Positions 1-10,744 are shown, counted from the first letter of the stretch. The stretch is 64,000 nucleotides of DNA from Parahaliea mediterranea (GCF_017255185.1 NZ_JAFKCZ010000003.1:1-64000); one strand, 5' to 3'. Numbers and translations are program-made. The notes: generated by a model from the letters alone, not told the origin.

Positions 1-85
1 ATGCAGCAGCTCATGATTACTTTCGCATCAACCGAATTAGACGAAGACAAATGTGTGGACACTTGAAGAAGCGTGCCACGTCGTT
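1..85 (-). other. Start of 16S-23S internal transcribed spacer
   Basis: This is the sequence immediately 3' of the 16S rRNA on the minus strand. It is the first part of the spacer; the 23S gene would lie beyond the left edge. No tRNA is visible in these 85 bases. Positions 40-65 are complementary to 1788-1813 upstream of the 16S gene. Confidence 0.85.
40..65 (-). other. 16S processing stalk, 3' arm
   Basis: This 26-base arm pairs with 1788-1813 with only a few mismatches. The two arms bracket the 16S gene, as the RNase III processing stalk of pre-16S rRNA does in enterobacteria. Pairing is seen directly; RNase III processing is inferred from the known arrangement. Confidence 0.75.
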
Positions 86-1619
<1,534 letters not shown>

Positions 1620-1787
1620 AATCTTTTACCTCTGCACCCCTTAAAAAGAGGAAATCAGCAAGAGGAGCTGTTTGCGTGGTTACCCCACGATTACAGCCAA
1701 ATCTCGGCTCAGACACTCGAAAATCAAGAATTCGTAATGAATCAATGAGTCACTTGTGTCTGATAATAGTTGTAGCTACTACCTCAA

Positions 1788-1813
1788 CAAGTGCCCACAC
1801 ATCTGTCTTCGTC
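1788..1813 (-). other. 16S processing stalk, 5' arm
   Basis: Complementary to 40-65 across the whole 16S gene. It includes the conserved TGTGTGGGCACT segment that follows boxA in gammaproteobacterial rrn leaders. Confidence 0.75.
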
Positions 1814-1815
1814 TT

Positions 1816-1827
1816 CTTGTTAAACAA
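1816..1827 (-). promoter_or_regulatory. rrn boxA antitermination element
   Basis: The minus strand reads TTGTTTAACAAG, close to the E. coli boxA (TGCTCTTTAACAA), and sits just upstream of the processing arm. BoxA recruits NusB/NusE for rRNA antitermination. The match is partial, but the position is as expected. Confidence 0.7.
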
Positions 1828-1909
1828 CCCCGTACCGCTCGGGTTCCGGGTGGTCAATCAGGCCGCCGCTAGCGCTTGGCTGGGTGGCTGCCCCTGACTG
1901 AGGCTGCGC

Positions 1910-1959
1910 ATTATACGGATCGTTTCGGATGCCGCAAGCGCTTTTTGTAAAAAATTTTC
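1910..1959 (-). promoter_or_regulatory. rrn promoter P2 with UP element
   Basis: The minus strand has -35 TTGCGG (1932-1937), a 16-base spacer and a perfect -10 TATAAT (1910-1915), followed by a GCGC discriminator. Immediately upstream, 1942-1959 reads as alternating A and T tracts very close to the UP-element consensus bound by the RNA polymerase alpha subunit. A GC-rich discriminator is a hallmark of stringent (ppGpp/DksA) control. Confidence 0.85.
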
Positions 1960-2025
1960 AGATTCTTTACAACTCCCTGAGTCCTTGTAAACCGGCTTCC
2001 GGGAGCGCCTCAACGCGAGGTGCGC

Positions 2026-2075
2026 ATTCTACGCAAAACCGACTGTAGCGCAATCCCCTTTAGCGATTTTTTTTT
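2026..2075 (-). promoter_or_regulatory. rrn promoter P1 with A-tract UP element
   Basis: The minus strand has -35 TTGCGC (2048-2053), a 16-base spacer, -10 TAGAAT (2026-2031) and a GCGC discriminator. A nine-A tract at 2067-2075 lies upstream of the -35. Spacing and discriminator match P2, giving a tandem pair. The A-tract touches the stop codon of msrQ, so P1 starts right at the end of that gene. Confidence 0.8.
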
Positions 2076-2692
2076 CAGGTGTGTGCCGCCCGGGTTGCAG
2101 CGACCCGCGATCGCGCGTGCCACAAGCGACTGCGTCGCCACCGCCAAGCCAGGAGCGCGCCCACCATCACAATATAGACCAGGGCTTCGCCGATGTCAGA
2201 GCGGGCCTGCCACAACAGATGCAGGCAGGCGAGCACCGCGGCGGGGTAGATCAGACGGTGCAGGCGCTGCCAGTGACGGCGCAAGCGCCGCTGCCAGCCG
2301 CGGGTCGAGGTCACTGCCAGCGGCAGCAACAACAACCAGGCCACAAAGCCCACGGTGACATAGGGCCTTTCGACCAGTTCCTCGGCGAGAATCGTCGCGC
2401 TCCAGCCAATGTAGAAATGACCAAAGCTCGCCAGGTGAATGCAGGCGTAGAAGAAGGCATAGAGCCCGATCATGCGGCGCATGCGCATCACCAGCGCCCA
2501 CCCGGTCCACTGCCGCAACGGCGATACAAGCAAGGTCAGGACCAGGAAGCGAAGCGACCACTCACCTGTTTGCAGCATCAGCGTCTTGGCCGGGTCAGCC
2601 CCCAGGGCGCCCGTTGCCGCCCGCCATGCCAACATGAGAAAGGGGGTCAGGCATAGAATAAATACCCCCCATCGAATCGCTCGCCCGCGCAT
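2075..2692 (-). CDS. msrQ: MsrQ, heme-binding membrane subunit of periplasmic methionine sulfoxide reductase
   Basis: A 205-residue inner-membrane protein of the YedZ/MsrQ family. MsrQ is a heme b protein that passes electrons from the respiratory chain to MsrP, which repairs oxidised methionines in periplasmic proteins. About five to six hydrophobic segments are visible, with His residues in helix positions typical of heme ligands (for example in YACIHLASFGH and CLHLLW). The ATG overlaps the stop of msrP by one base, so the pair is translationally coupled. Length matches the family. The first residues MRGRAI fit a cytoplasmic N-terminus. Confidence 0.95.
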   Translation of the reverse strand: MRGRAIRWGVFILCLTPFLMLAWRAATGALGADPAKTLMLQTGEWSLRFLVLTLLVSPLRQWTGWALVMRMRRMIGLYAFFYACIHLASFGHFYIGWSATILAEELVERPYVTVGFVAWLLLLPLAVTSTRGWQRRLRRHWQRLHRLIYPAAVLACLHLLWQARSDIGEALVYIVMVGALLAWRWRRSRLWHARSRVAATRAAHT

Positions 2693-3672
2693 CAGTAAAA
2701 TCTGCTCAGGTCCATGCCCTTGTAGAGATGCGCCACCTGTTCCGCGTAACCATTGAACATCCGCGTCGGAATACGGTTCGGGTCGAACAGGCTGTTGGGC
2801 AGGCGTCGCTCGTATTTCTGGCTCCAGCGCGGGTGATCCACCCTGGGATTCACATTGGCGTAAAAACCGTATTCACTCGGCGCCAGGGTTTGCCACGATG
2901 TGGCGGGCTGACTGTCCAGCAGCCGGATACCCACAATCGACTTGATGCTCTTGAAGCCATACTTCCAGGGTACGACCAGGCGCAGTGGCGCGCCGTTCTG
3001 GTTGGGGAGCGTCTTGCCGTACAACCCCACGGCCATCAGGGTCAGGGGGTGCATGGCCTCGTCCAAGCGCAAGCCTTCGCGGTAGGGCCAGTCGATGATA
3101 CTGGTGAATGAGCGGGTGCCGCGCATCTCAGCGCGCCGGTAAAGGGTGCGGAACTCGACGAATCGGGCGTCGCCGGTCGGCTCGAAGCGCTTCAGGAGTT
3201 CCGCCAGGGGAAATCCGACCCAGGGAATCACCATCGACCAGGCCTCCACGCAGCGCAGCCGGTAGATGCGCTCCTGGAGATCAAAGCCTCCCAGGATATC
3301 CTCGAGGTGAAGCTTGCCCGGCTTGTTGACCAGGCCCGACACTTCCACAGTCCACGGGTCGGTGGTCATCTCGTGGGCATGGTCGACGGGGTCGCCCTTG
3401 TCGGTGCCGAACTCGTAGAAATTGTTGTAGGACGTGACATCGCCGAGTGGCGTCTTGTCCTCGTCCGTGGAGAAGCCCTGCCCGGACCGGGCGGAAGCGT
3501 AGTCCAGCGCCTCGCCGCCAGTGACCGCCGCCGCACTGCTGGAGGCCGCGCCCAGAGCGGTCGCGGACAAGACGGCTCCGGCGGAGCGCATCAGTTGCCT
3601 GCGGTTGAGATAGACACTCTCCGGCGTGATTTCGCTGGGAGAAATCCTGGGAACGGTGAACCGGCCGACCAT
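2692..3672 (-). CDS. msrP: MsrP, molybdopterin methionine sulfoxide reductase catalytic subunit
   Basis: A 326-residue periplasmic enzyme of the YedY/MsrP (sulfite oxidase-fold) family that reduces protein-bound Met-sulfoxide. A twin-arginine signal is visible (RRQLMRSAG, residues 24-32), followed by a hydrophobic stretch and Ala-rich cleavage region. The molybdenum-ligating Cys lies in [10 protein letters not shown] (Cys141). The family C-terminal region ends in MDLSRFY. An AGGAGG ribosome-binding site precedes the ATG. It is first in a two-gene operon with msrQ. Confidence 0.97.
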   Translation of the reverse strand: MVGRFTVPRISPSEITPESVYLNRRQLMRSAGAVLSATALGAASSSAAAVTGGEALDYASARSGQGFSTDEDKTPLGDVTSYNNFYEFGTDKGDPVDHAHEMTTDPWTVEVSGLVNKPGKLHLEDILGGFDLQERIYRLRCVEAWSMVIPWVGFPLAELLKRFEPTGDARFVEFRTLYRRAEMRGTRSFTSIIDWPYREGLRLDEAMHPLTLMAVGLYGKTLPNQNGAPLRLVVPWKYGFKSIKSIVGIRLLDSQPATSWQTLAPSEYGFYANVNPRVDHPRWSQKYERRLPNSLFDPNRIPTRMFNGYAEQVAHLYKGMDLSRFY

Positions 3673-3756
3673 GGGCGACCTCCTGCTTTGCCCTGTTATG
3701 TTATCAGAGCACCCTCCGTGCGGATGGTTCCACCGGATTGCGAGCCGCGGTGGGGA

Positions 3757-4614
3757 TTAGTCCGTACCGCGGCGCCGCTGCCGCCAGCGCCGCAGTTGCA
3801 GTACCGGGCCGGAGACCGCGTAGGCGAGAAAGGCCAGCAGCAGAATCAGGGGCGGGTCAAGCGTGACCAACCCAAAGGTGAGCACCACCAGAATAATCAC
3901 CACGAAGGGCACCCGGCCACGGAAGTCCACCCCCTTGAAACTGTAGTAGGGGAAGTTGGCGATCATCAAAATGCCCACCGCCGAGGTCAACAGGGCCACC
4001 AGGACGGAAATTTCCAATGGCAAGCCGCCCCCGACCCAGCCGAGATCGTGACAGACCCAAACCGTACTGGCGATGATCGCCGCGGCCGCCGGGCTGGCCA
4101 GGCCGGTGAAGTAATTCTTGTCCGCGGTGTCAATCCGGGTATTGAAGCGCGCCAGGCGCAGGGCCGCGCAGGCCACGTAGATAAAGGCCGCGCTCCAGCC
4201 GAATTTGCCGAGGTCACCCAGGGCCCAACTGAACATCACCAATGCGGGCGCCACCCCGAAGGACACCATGTCCGCCAGGCTGTCGTACTCCGCACCAAAC
4301 TTGCTGGAGGTATTGGTCAGCCGGGCGATACGCCCGTCCAGGCCGTCAAACACGGCGGCGAAGAAGATGGCGATGGCGGCCGCCTCGAACTCGCCGCGCA
4401 TGGCGGCGATCACCGCGTAAAAACCGGCAAACAGCGCCCCGGTGGTGAACAGGTTCGGCAGCAGGTACACCCCCTGCCTGCGCACCGTGCGCCCGTTCTC
4501 GGAAACTTCCTCCTCGTGCTCGTCGACCAGCATATCCAGCGACGGCGAGACACCGGGTTGCGCCGCGGCATCGGGTTGGGTTTCCGGGGATTCCGGTGAT
4601 TCGTGTTTAGTCAT
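3757..4614 (-). CDS. pssA: CDP-diacylglycerol-serine O-phosphatidyltransferase
   Basis: A 285-residue multi-pass membrane enzyme that makes phosphatidylserine, the precursor of phosphatidylethanolamine. The complete CDP-alcohol phosphatidyltransferase motif DGx2ARx8Gx3Dx3D is present (D93 to D115, starting DGRIAR). An acidic N-terminal extension of about 45 residues rich in Glu/Pro precedes the first membrane segment (LLPNLFTTGALF), as is common in the bacterial subclass II enzymes. It is the same strand as ilvY, 33 bases downstream of it. Confidence 0.96.
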   Translation of the reverse strand: MTKHESPESPETQPDAAAQPGVSPSLDMLVDEHEEEVSENGRTVRRQGVYLLPNLFTTGALFAGFYAVIAAMRGEFEAAAIAIFFAAVFDGLDGRIARLTNTSSKFGAEYDSLADMVSFGVAPALVMFSWALGDLGKFGWSAAFIYVACAALRLARFNTRIDTADKNYFTGLASPAAAAIIASTVWVCHDLGWVGGGLPLEISVLVALLTSAVGILMIANFPYYSFKGVDFRGRVPFVVIILVVLTFGLVTLDPPLILLLAFLAYAVSGPVLQLRRWRQRRRGTD

Positions 4615-4647
4615 AATCGCTCTGCCGCAAAACCAACGCCCATTGTA

Positions 4648-5556
4648 TCAAACTGCCCGGGGCAAGGTGTTGGCCGCCACGTCCCAGAACGCGCGCACCA
4701 GGGGGTCGGCCAGGGTCTTGCGCGGCGCGCACAGGCCGATACCCAGTGCGGGCAGCGGCTGCCAGACGGGCACCGGGCTGACCCGCTCCCCCAAACCGCT
4801 GGCCCGCACCACCAACTCCGGCGCGATACCGATGCCGAGTCCCAGACCCACCATGGCCACGATCGCCTCGTGCCCGGCCACCTGGGCGTAAATGCGCGGA
4901 TGCAGGCCCGTCGCCGCGAACCAGTCGTCGAGCATGTCCCGGGTCGCCCCCCGCTCCGGCACGATAAACGGCAGGCGCTCCCAATCGAAATCCGGCGAGC
5001 TGCTGTCCCCCTCCAGCACCAGCCTGCGCACCGCGCAATCCGCCGCCGGCATGCAGAACAGCATCGGACTCTCCTGCAATTGCAGGTAACTCAAACGCGG
5101 GTTCAGGGTGGGCGGCCGACCGGTCACCGCCACGTCGTGCTGCCCGGACAGCAGTTTATCGATGCCATCCGCCGGATCGCCGGTATGCAGCTGGATTTCC
5201 ACTCCCGGCTGGCTCGCCCGGAAAGCCTCGAGGACAGGCGCCAGGATGCTGTAGGTGGCGGTTACCGAACAATACAGGCTGACCTCCCCCGCCAGTTGCG
5301 CGCCGCCCGCCAGCTGGCGCCGGATCTGCAGCCAGTCGTCCACCGCGCGCCTGGCGTAATTGCGGAAATCGCGCCCCGCCGGAGTCAGGCGCACGCTGCG
5401 CTTGTCCCGCTCGAGCAACGTCCGCCCCACCGCCTCCTCCAGCCGCTGGACCGACCGGCTGACCGCGCTCACGCTGAGGTGCAGCTGTTCGCTGCTGCGA
5501 CTAAAGTTAAGTGTATCGGCCACTGACAGGAAGACCTGCAGGCTGCGAATATCCAT
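4648..5556 (-). CDS. ilvY: LysR-type activator of ilvC (IlvY)
   Basis: A 302-residue LysR-family regulator with an N-terminal winged helix-turn-helix (residues 1-60, [12 protein letters not shown]... RLEEAVG) and a C-terminal inducer-binding domain. It is divergent from ilvC, the classical gammaproteobacterial arrangement in which IlvY activates ilvC in response to acetolactate/acetohydroxybutyrate. I chose the ATG at 5556 because it matches the family start (MD-hydrophobic) and is preceded by GGAG; an in-frame ATG lies six codons upstream. The identification depends on context as well as sequence. Confidence 0.9.
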   Translation of the reverse strand: MDIRSLQVFLSVADTLNFSRSSEQLHLSVSAVSRSVQRLEEAVGRTLLERDKRSVRLTPAGRDFRNYARRAVDDWLQIRRQLAGGAQLAGEVSLYCSVTATYSILAPVLEAFRASQPGVEIQLHTGDPADGIDKLLSGQHDVAVTGRPPTLNPRLSYLQLQESPMLFCMPAADCAVRRLVLEGDSSSPDFDWERLPFIVPERGATRDMLDDWFAATGLHPRIYAQVAGHEAIVAMVGLGLGIGIAPELVVRASGLGERVSPVPVWQPLPALGIGLCAPRKTLADPLVRAFWDVAANTLPRAV

Positions 5557-5693
5557 CGGCGCTCCATGGCGCAAAACATGCTTTGCACTATACGCAATAC
5601 TCTTTTCTCAATATAGCGTTTTACGCAAATATAAAGATGGCGTATCGTGCCCCCCTCTATTCGCTCTTTCGCTTAACAAGGGAGGCCCCGATC
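5557..5693. promoter_or_regulatory. ilvY-ilvC divergent control region
   Basis: A short AT-rich divergent intergenic region. The dyad TTGC-N7-GCAA at 5583-5597 has the T-N11-A style of LysR operators. A second half site TTTTACGCAAA lies near 5619-5629, and GCAAAACATGCTTTGC at 5571-5586 is another imperfect palindrome. In E. coli, IlvY binds tandem operators here. Binding is inferred. Confidence 0.55.
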
Positions 5694-7166
5694 ATGGGAC
5701 AAAACTACTTCAACACCCTGCCGCTGCGCCTGCAGCTGCAACAGCTGGGTAAATGCCGCTTCATGGCGCGCGGCGAGTTCGCCGACGGCGTCGAGGCGCT
5801 GCGCGGCAAGAAACTGGTGATCGTGGGCTGCGGCGCCCAGGGCCTCAACCAGGGCCTCAACCTGCGCGACAGCGGCCTGGACGTCGCCTACGCGCTGCGC
5901 GAGTCGGCCATCGCCGAACAGCGCCAGTCCTGGAAAAACGCCACCGAGAACGGCTTTAACGTGGGCACCTACGAGGACCTGATCCCCCAGGCGGACCTGG
6001 TGCTCAATCTCACCCCCGACAAGCAGCACACCTCGGTGGTCGAGCAGGTCATGCCGCTGATGAAGAAGGACTCCTGCCTCGCCTACTCCCACGGCTTCAA
6101 CATCGTGGAAGAGGGCATGCAGATCCGCGAGGACATCACCGTGATCATGGTAGCCCCCAAGTGCCCCGGCACCGAGGTGCGCGAGGAGTACAAGCGCGGC
6201 TTTGGCGTGCCCACGCTGATCGCCGTGCACCGGGAAAACGACCCCCGCGGCGAGGGCCTGGAACTGGCCAAGGCCTACGCCGCCGGCACCGGTGGTCACC
6301 GCGCCGGCGTACTCGAATCCTCTTTCATCGCCGAGGTGAAATCGGACCTGATGGGCGAGCAGACCATCCTCTGCGGCATGCTGCAAACCGGCTCCCTGCT
6401 GTGCTTCGACAAGATGGTCGAGAAGGGCATTGACCCGGGCTACGCTTCCAAGCTGATCCAGTACGGCTGGGAGACTGTGACCGAGGGCCTCAAGCACGGC
6501 GGCATCACCAACATGATGGATCGCCTGTCCAATCCGGCCAAGATCCGCGCCTTCCACCTTGCCGAAGAACTCAAGAACCTGATGCGGTCGCTGTACGAGA
6601 AGCACCAGGACGACATCATCACCGGTGAGTTCTCCCGCACCATGATGGCCGACTGGGCCAACGACGACGCCAACCTGCTGAAGTGGCGCGCCGCCACCGC
6701 GGACACGCCCTTCGAGCAGACGCCCAACACCGATGCCGACATCAGCGAGCAGGAATTCTACGACCACGGCATCCTGCTGGTCGCCATGATCAAGGCGGGT
6801 GTCGAACTGGCCTTCGAAACCATGGTGTCCGCCGGCATCATTGCCGAGTCGGCCTATTACGAGTCGCTCCACGAAACCCCGCTGATCGCCAACACCATCG
6901 CGCGCAAGAAACTGTACGAGATGAACGTGGTGATCTCCGATACCGCCGAGTACGGTTGCTACCTGTTCGACCAGGCCTGCCGCCCGCTGCTCAAGGACTT
7001 CATGGCCGGCATCGACACCGACGTGATCGGCAAGGGCATCGACGGCGACAACGGCGTGGACAACCAGGAGCTGATCGCGGTCAACGAGGCAATCCGCAGC
7101 CACCCGGTGGAAATCGTGGGCAAGACCCTGCGCGGCTACATGACCGCCATGAAGCGCATCGTCTAA
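5694..7166 (+). CDS. ilvC: Ketol-acid reductoisomerase, class II
   Basis: A 490-residue enzyme of branched-chain amino acid synthesis that converts 2-acetolactate and 2-aceto-2-hydroxybutyrate to dihydroxy acids using NADPH and Mg. The long (class II, E. coli-type) form is shown by length and by the start [11 protein letters not shown]. The Rossmann motif GCGAQG is near residue 45, and the Mg-binding Asp/Glu lie in DLMGEQT. The start at 5694 has a GGAGG ribosome-binding site and matches E. coli IlvC; the open frame runs further upstream without support. Regulated by the divergent ilvY (inference). Confidence 0.97.
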   Translation: MGQNYFNTLPLRLQLQQLGKCRFMARGEFADGVEALRGKKLVIVGCGAQGLNQGLNLRDSGLDVAYALRESAIAEQRQSWKNATENGFNVGTYEDLIPQADLVLNLTPDKQHTSVVEQVMPLMKKDSCLAYSHGFNIVEEGMQIREDITVIMVAPKCPGTEVREEYKRGFGVPTLIAVHRENDPRGEGLELAKAYAAGTGGHRAGVLESSFIAEVKSDLMGEQTILCGMLQTGSLLCFDKMVEKGIDPGYASKLIQYGWETVTEGLKHGGITNMMDRLSNPAKIRAFHLAEELKNLMRSLYEKHQDDIITGEFSRTMMADWANDDANLLKWRAATADTPFEQTPNTDADISEQEFYDHGILLVAMIKAGVELAFETMVSAGIIAESAYYESLHETPLIANTIARKKLYEMNVVISDTAEYGCYLFDQACRPLLKDFMAGIDTDVIGKGIDGDNGVDNQELIAVNEAIRSHPVEIVGKTLRGYMTAMKRIV

Positions 7167-7173
7167 ATAGCGA

Positions 7174-7404
7174 GGACGGATACCTATTTTTCCTCATGGA
7201 AATAGGTATCCGTCCCGAATGGTACTTACTTAAGCCAAAAACAGGGTATGTTGCCCTCTGTAGGGTCGAATTTATTCGACCAAAAACGGTGCTCAAGGCA
7301 TCAATGGCCGAATAAATTCGGCCCTACAAGGGTTAAGTAGGTGCCATTAGTATCCGTCCCCTATTTATCCTATTTGTTACTGGAAATAGGTATCCGTCCC
7401 CCAT
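7174..7404. repeat. Composite nested palindromic element
   Basis: This 231-bp gene-free block is built of nested inverted repeats. A perfect 16-bp inverted repeat (GGACGGATACCTATTT) occupies 7174-7189 and 7201-7216, with a further copy of its right arm at 7386-7401. Inside, AATGGTACTTACTTAA (7219-7234) pairs with 7333-7348 with two mismatches. At the centre two REP-like palindromes face each other (7260-7281 and 7306-7327). The symmetry suggests a non-autonomous mobile element; the first hairpin could also terminate ilvC. Confidence 0.7.
7260..7327. repeat. REPIN-like inverted pair of palindromes
   Basis: Two members of the window-wide family, each with a GTAGGG tail, in inverted orientation and separated by 24 bases. 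The left one has TCGAATTTATTCGA arms and the right one CCGAATAAATTCGG arms, so each keeps its own perfect dyad. The tails point outward. Confidence 0.8.
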
Positions 7405-7408
7405 TTGT

Positions 7409-9088
7409 TTAATTGCTGTCGGTGGGTACGATTGCGTAAACGGTGGTCGTGCCGCTGATCTCATTGCCAACCACCAGTAATGGTTCCCCCGTCGGCGACT
7501 GATCACCGGGAATGAACACCAGGCCCTCCGGACCGAGATCACCCACGGTGGAGGGGCTGTCGCTTTCGATATCCCCCTCAACATCCTCAATGCTGAAATC
7601 GCGGTTGTTGACGTAGTCGACATAGTAGGCGTTATAGGGGTTGCTCACATTGAAAATCATGATGCCCCCAATGCGCTCCAGGCCGACAAAGGCATACTGC
7701 GCGCCGGAGACCTCCCCGACCACCACGCCCTCGGGCTCAGGCCCCTTGTCGTCGCTGCGGCTGTCGAAGCTGCCGTTCTCGTCATTGGTGCTGTTGAAGA
7801 ATTCGGGCAGCAACCCGGCGGTCTTGCGTTCCATGGTATCCCCGGAGTCATAGACCCGGCGGCCGCGGCTATCCCAGATCGAAATTGACCGCGCGCCGTA
7901 GGAATACAGGGTGCGATGGCGCCCTTTGCGGTCGACACCGTCGGTGGTCACGACCTTCAGGCGCCCGATGTTTTCCCCGGCCTGGAGATCATTCATGCCG
8001 CGATAGCGCGCCAACCAGGGATGGAGCTCGAGATCTTCCACGCGCGCCTCGTCGATATAAATGCACTCGCCGTCGTCGTACTCATACTGGGGCCCGCTTG
8101 GGCAGTTTTCCTCTTCGGTTTCGAAAGCGTACTCCCGGGCATCCCCCTCATTGGCGCTCACCAGAAAGGTGCGCCCCCAGACGCTGTACGAGGCGAGCCC
8201 GTCGGGCATGTACAGCCCCTCCACCGGCCAGTTGGCGATATTGATACCGCCATCCCGGTTGCTGGCGTCCAGGCCATTGCCCCGGCGACGGTGTTTTTTG
8301 GTGCCCAGGGGAAGCAGGGCCTCGACCTCGGCCCTGGCGATATCGATCCTGGCCAACGCGTTGTTCTCCTGCAGGGTCACCCAGGCGGTGGCCGAATCGG
8401 CGGAGGTGGCGATGAACTCGGGCTCCAGGTCCTGCGCCACGGATGCGCCCGGCCCCGAAATGCGCACGCCGCGCAACCAGTGCGGCTTGTTGTTGAAACG
8501 CTCGAAGGTGGCGTGCCTGACCGTGGCGCTCGCCGCGCCGTCCCCGACCCAGACGATGCTCACCGAGCCCTCCGGGTCTACGGAGTAGTCGTCGCTGGGC
8601 TCGCCTTCGTTGGCCACCAGGGCGTAGTTCCCGTCGGCGGTGAAAGTGACGGCGTCGGGCAAGGCCCCGGCCTGAACGGCGTTGATAAACTGGCCGTCAC
8701 TGCCCTCAAAAAAGGCCACCCAGCCATCGGTCTGTTTGTCGTCGTGCTCCACGGCCACCGCCACCAGCCCGTTGCTGACCGCGACGCTGTTGACGCCGCC
8801 GGCATCCGGCAGGCTATCGGCGACGTCGATCTTGAACAGCAGGGCCAGCTTCGCCGGGTCGGACATATCCAGCACATCGACCGTGCTATCGTTGGCGTTG
8901 ATCACGAACAGCCGTTGCGTCGCCGGGTCATGGGCCACGATCTCGGCCGCCCCCTCATCGAATCCGCCACCGATGGTGGCGTCGTAGGTCCCCAACTGCT
9001 CCAGGGTAATTCCGGCGTCGTTGAAAAAAGCATGGGTGTGCAGCGTGGTCGCGGAGAGCGCGGCCGCCAAAGCGAGTTTCTTAAACAT
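7409..9088 (-). CDS. Secreted choice-of-anchor-I/phytase-like beta-propeller protein
   Basis: A 559-residue protein with a clear signal peptide (MFKKLALAAALSATTLHTHA) and no obvious membrane segment afterwards. The sequence is rich in repeated beta-propeller-like blades, including a LFVINANDSTVDVLD blade, NYALVANEGEPS and LFLVSANEGDAREY-type segments, and ends with PEGLVFIP and LLVVGNEISGTTTVY. These phrases are characteristic of the choice-of-anchor I family (alkaline phosphatase/phytase-like regions in marine bacteria). The ATG at 9088 was chosen because the signal peptide starts there; the 74 upstream codons look non-coding. Enzymatic activity is unknown. Confidence 0.8.
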   Translation of the reverse strand: MFKKLALAAALSATTLHTHAFFNDAGITLEQLGTYDATIGGGFDEGAAEIVAHDPATQRLFVINANDSTVDVLDMSDPAKLALLFKIDVADSLPDAGGVNSVAVSNGLVAVAVEHDDKQTDGWVAFFEGSDGQFINAVQAGALPDAVTFTADGNYALVANEGEPSDDYSVDPEGSVSIVWVGDGAASATVRHATFERFNNKPHWLRGVRISGPGASVAQDLEPEFIATSADSATAWVTLQENNALARIDIARAEVEALLPLGTKKHRRRGNGLDASNRDGGINIANWPVEGLYMPDGLASYSVWGRTFLVSANEGDAREYAFETEEENCPSGPQYEYDDGECIYIDEARVEDLELHPWLARYRGMNDLQAGENIGRLKVVTTDGVDRKGRHRTLYSYGARSISIWDSRGRRVYDSGDTMERKTAGLLPEFFNSTNDENGSFDSRSDDKGPEPEGVVVGEVSGAQYAFVGLERIGGIMIFNVSNPYNAYYVDYVNNRDFSIEDVEGDIESDSPSTVGDLGPEGLVFIPGDQSPTGEPLLVVGNEISGTTTVYAIVPTDSN

Positions 9089-9255
9089 CTTCTTTGCCTC
9101 AGTCAGTTGCCTGCGGATCGAGCCTTCGATCCTAGGCCCTGAATGTTGGATATTTATGAATGTTTCGTTGCACGACATCGCACGACGGCGGCACTGGGGT
9201 TTTGCGCCGCCATGGCTTATCCTGCCCGATTTCGATTGCAACAGGAGACGCTCCC

Positions 9256-10455
9256 ATGCCCATTCGCCCCCGCGCCCTCGCCGGCGCGCTCGCACTGTCG
9301 CTACTGGCAAGCCCCCACGGTCACGCGGATCGAGTGCAGGAGCGAGCCGGGGAACTGGCCCGGAAGTACTTGCTGGTGGACACCCACATCGACGTGCCCT
9401 ACCGCATCCACAAACACTGGGAGGATGTCACCCGGGCGACGGAGAAGGGTGAATTTGACTACCCGCGGGCCGTTGCCGGCGGGCTCAATGTGCCCTTCAT
9501 GTCGATCTACACCCCGGCATCCAGCGAATCCGACGGCAGCGCCTACGCCCTGGCCAACACCCTGATCGACCACGTAGAGGCGATGGTGGCCCGGGCGCCC
9601 GACAAGTTCGCGATCGCCACCAGTCCCGTCGAGGTCGAAAAGCAGTTCAAAGCCGGCAAGATCTCACTGGCCCTGGGCATGGAGAACGGCGCCCCGATCG
9701 CCGGCGACCTGGACAAACTGCGCCATTTTCACCGCCGGGGTGTCCGCTATGTCACCCTGGCCCACGGCGAATCCAACCACATCAGCGATTCCTCCTACGA
9801 CGACGTCCGCCTGTGGCGGGGCCTGAGCCCCTTCGGGGCGGAAGTCGTCTCGGAGATGAACGAACTGGGCATCATGGTGGACATCTCCCACCTGTCCGAC
9901 GCCGCGGCATTCGAAGTCCTGGAGCGCAGCAGCGCCCCGGTCATCGCCTCCCACTCCTCCATGCGCAAATTCACCCCGGGATTCGAGCGCAATATGGATG
10001 ACAAGCTGCTCCGCGCCCTGGCGAACAAGGGCGGCGTGGTGATGATCAATTTCGGTTCAAGCTTCGTGACCGCCAAGGCCAACCAGTATTTCGAGAATTA
10101 TTCGACGGCGCGCGAGACCTATGCCAAGCGTCACGCCCTGGCATGGGGTTCGGAGGAAATGCAGGCCTTTGAACAGCGCTACCGCGACAAGCAGCCACTG
10201 CCCTTCGCCACGGTGAGCGAGGTCGCCGATCACATCGACCACGTGGTGAACACTGCCGGCATCGACCACGTGGGTATCGGTTCGGATTATGACGGGGTGG
10301 GAGACTCGCTGCCCATCGGCCTCAAGGATGTCTCCACCTACCCCAACCTGGTGGCCGAGTTGCTGCGCCGTGACTACAGCGAGGGCGACATCGAGAAACT
10401 GCTCGGAGCCAACCTGATGCGCGTCTGGCGCGCGGTGGCGGCCCGGGCCGAATGA
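9256..10455 (+). CDS. Membrane dipeptidase (peptidase family M19)
   Basis: A 399-residue renal-dipeptidase-like zinc enzyme with a signal peptide (ALALSLLASPHGHA), so probably periplasmic or lipid-associated. The first metal motif is DTHIDVPYR near residue 41, then SHSSMRKF and GIGSDYDGVGD, the usual M19 signatures. Family members cleave dipeptides, including D-amino acid dipeptides. The start at 9256 follows an AGGAGACG ribosome-binding site and gives the signal peptide directly. It is divergent from the anchor-I protein gene. Confidence 0.9.
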   Translation: MPIRPRALAGALALSLLASPHGHADRVQERAGELARKYLLVDTHIDVPYRIHKHWEDVTRATEKGEFDYPRAVAGGLNVPFMSIYTPASSESDGSAYALANTLIDHVEAMVARAPDKFAIATSPVEVEKQFKAGKISLALGMENGAPIAGDLDKLRHFHRRGVRYVTLAHGESNHISDSSYDDVRLWRGLSPFGAEVVSEMNELGIMVDISHLSDAAAFEVLERSSAPVIASHSSMRKFTPGFERNMDDKLLRALANKGGVVMINFGSSFVTAKANQYFENYSTARETYAKRHALAWGSEEMQAFEQRYRDKQPLPFATVSEVADHIDHVVNTAGIDHVGIGSDYDGVGDSLPIGLKDVSTYPNLVAELLRRDYSEGDIEKLLGANLMRVWRAVAARAE

Positions 10456-10461
10456 GTTCTC

Positions 10462-10487
10462 GCCGGCGGTGCCACGGCACCGCCGGC
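10462..10487. terminator. GC-rich hairpin between convergent genes
   Basis: A perfect 12-bp inverted repeat (GCCGGCGGTGCC and its complement) with a two-base loop, between the convergent dipeptidase and minE genes. There is no T-tract on either side, so intrinsic termination would be weak. A convergent transcription boundary is the likeliest role. Confidence 0.5.
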
Positions 10488-10492
10488 GTCAA

Positions 10493-10744
10493 TCAACCAG
10501 GCAGGGTGACGTTGAGTTCCAGCACCGAGCAGCTGTTGCTCTCGTCCACCTGCACCTGCACGTCGTCCTGCTCAACCGGTATGTACTTGCGTATCACCTC
10601 GAGGATCTCCTGCTGCATGCGCGGCAGGTAGTCCGGCTGGTTACGCTGCCCGCGCTCGTGGGCGACAATGACCTGCAATCGCTCCCTGGCCGTGGCGGCG
10701 GAGTTGGCGCCGCGTTTATTGCGGAAATAATCGAAGAAACTCAT
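10493..10744 (-). CDS. minE: MinE, cell division topological specificity factor
   Basis: An 83-residue protein that stimulates MinD ATPase and drives Min oscillation, keeping the Z ring at midcell. The N-terminal amphipathic membrane-binding segment ([11 protein letters not shown]) and the anti-MinCD region up to residue 30 are visible. Length is typical. The start overlaps the minD stop by four bases (ATGA), so it is the last gene of a minCDE operon. Confidence 0.96.
   Translation of the reverse strand: MSFFDYFRNKRGANSAATARERLQVIVAHERGQRNQPDYLPRMQQEILEVIRKYIPVEQDDVQVQVDESNSCSVLELNVTLPG

Larger units (their letters stand above)
1620..1909 (-). other. rRNA operon leader
   Basis: This is the transcribed leader between the downstream rrn promoter and mature 16S rRNA. 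It holds the 5' processing arm (1788-1813) and a boxA-like antiterminator (1816-1827). No protein-coding signal is evident; the short open frames here are unsupported. Confidence 0.85.

Noticed and set aside
1-85. tRNA gene in the 16S-23S spacer
   Set aside because: Only the first 85 bases of the spacer are in the window. No cloverleaf is visible; a tRNA, if present, would lie further left.
5673-7103. 476-codon open frame opposite ilvC
   Set aside because: The ilvC reading frame is unmistakable. The antisense frame has no recognisable family and is a codon-bias artefact.
7174-7216. Simple intrinsic terminator of ilvC
   Set aside because: The stem is strong, but the same arm recurs at 7386-7401 as part of a larger element, so I listed it as a repeat. 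Terminator activity remains possible.
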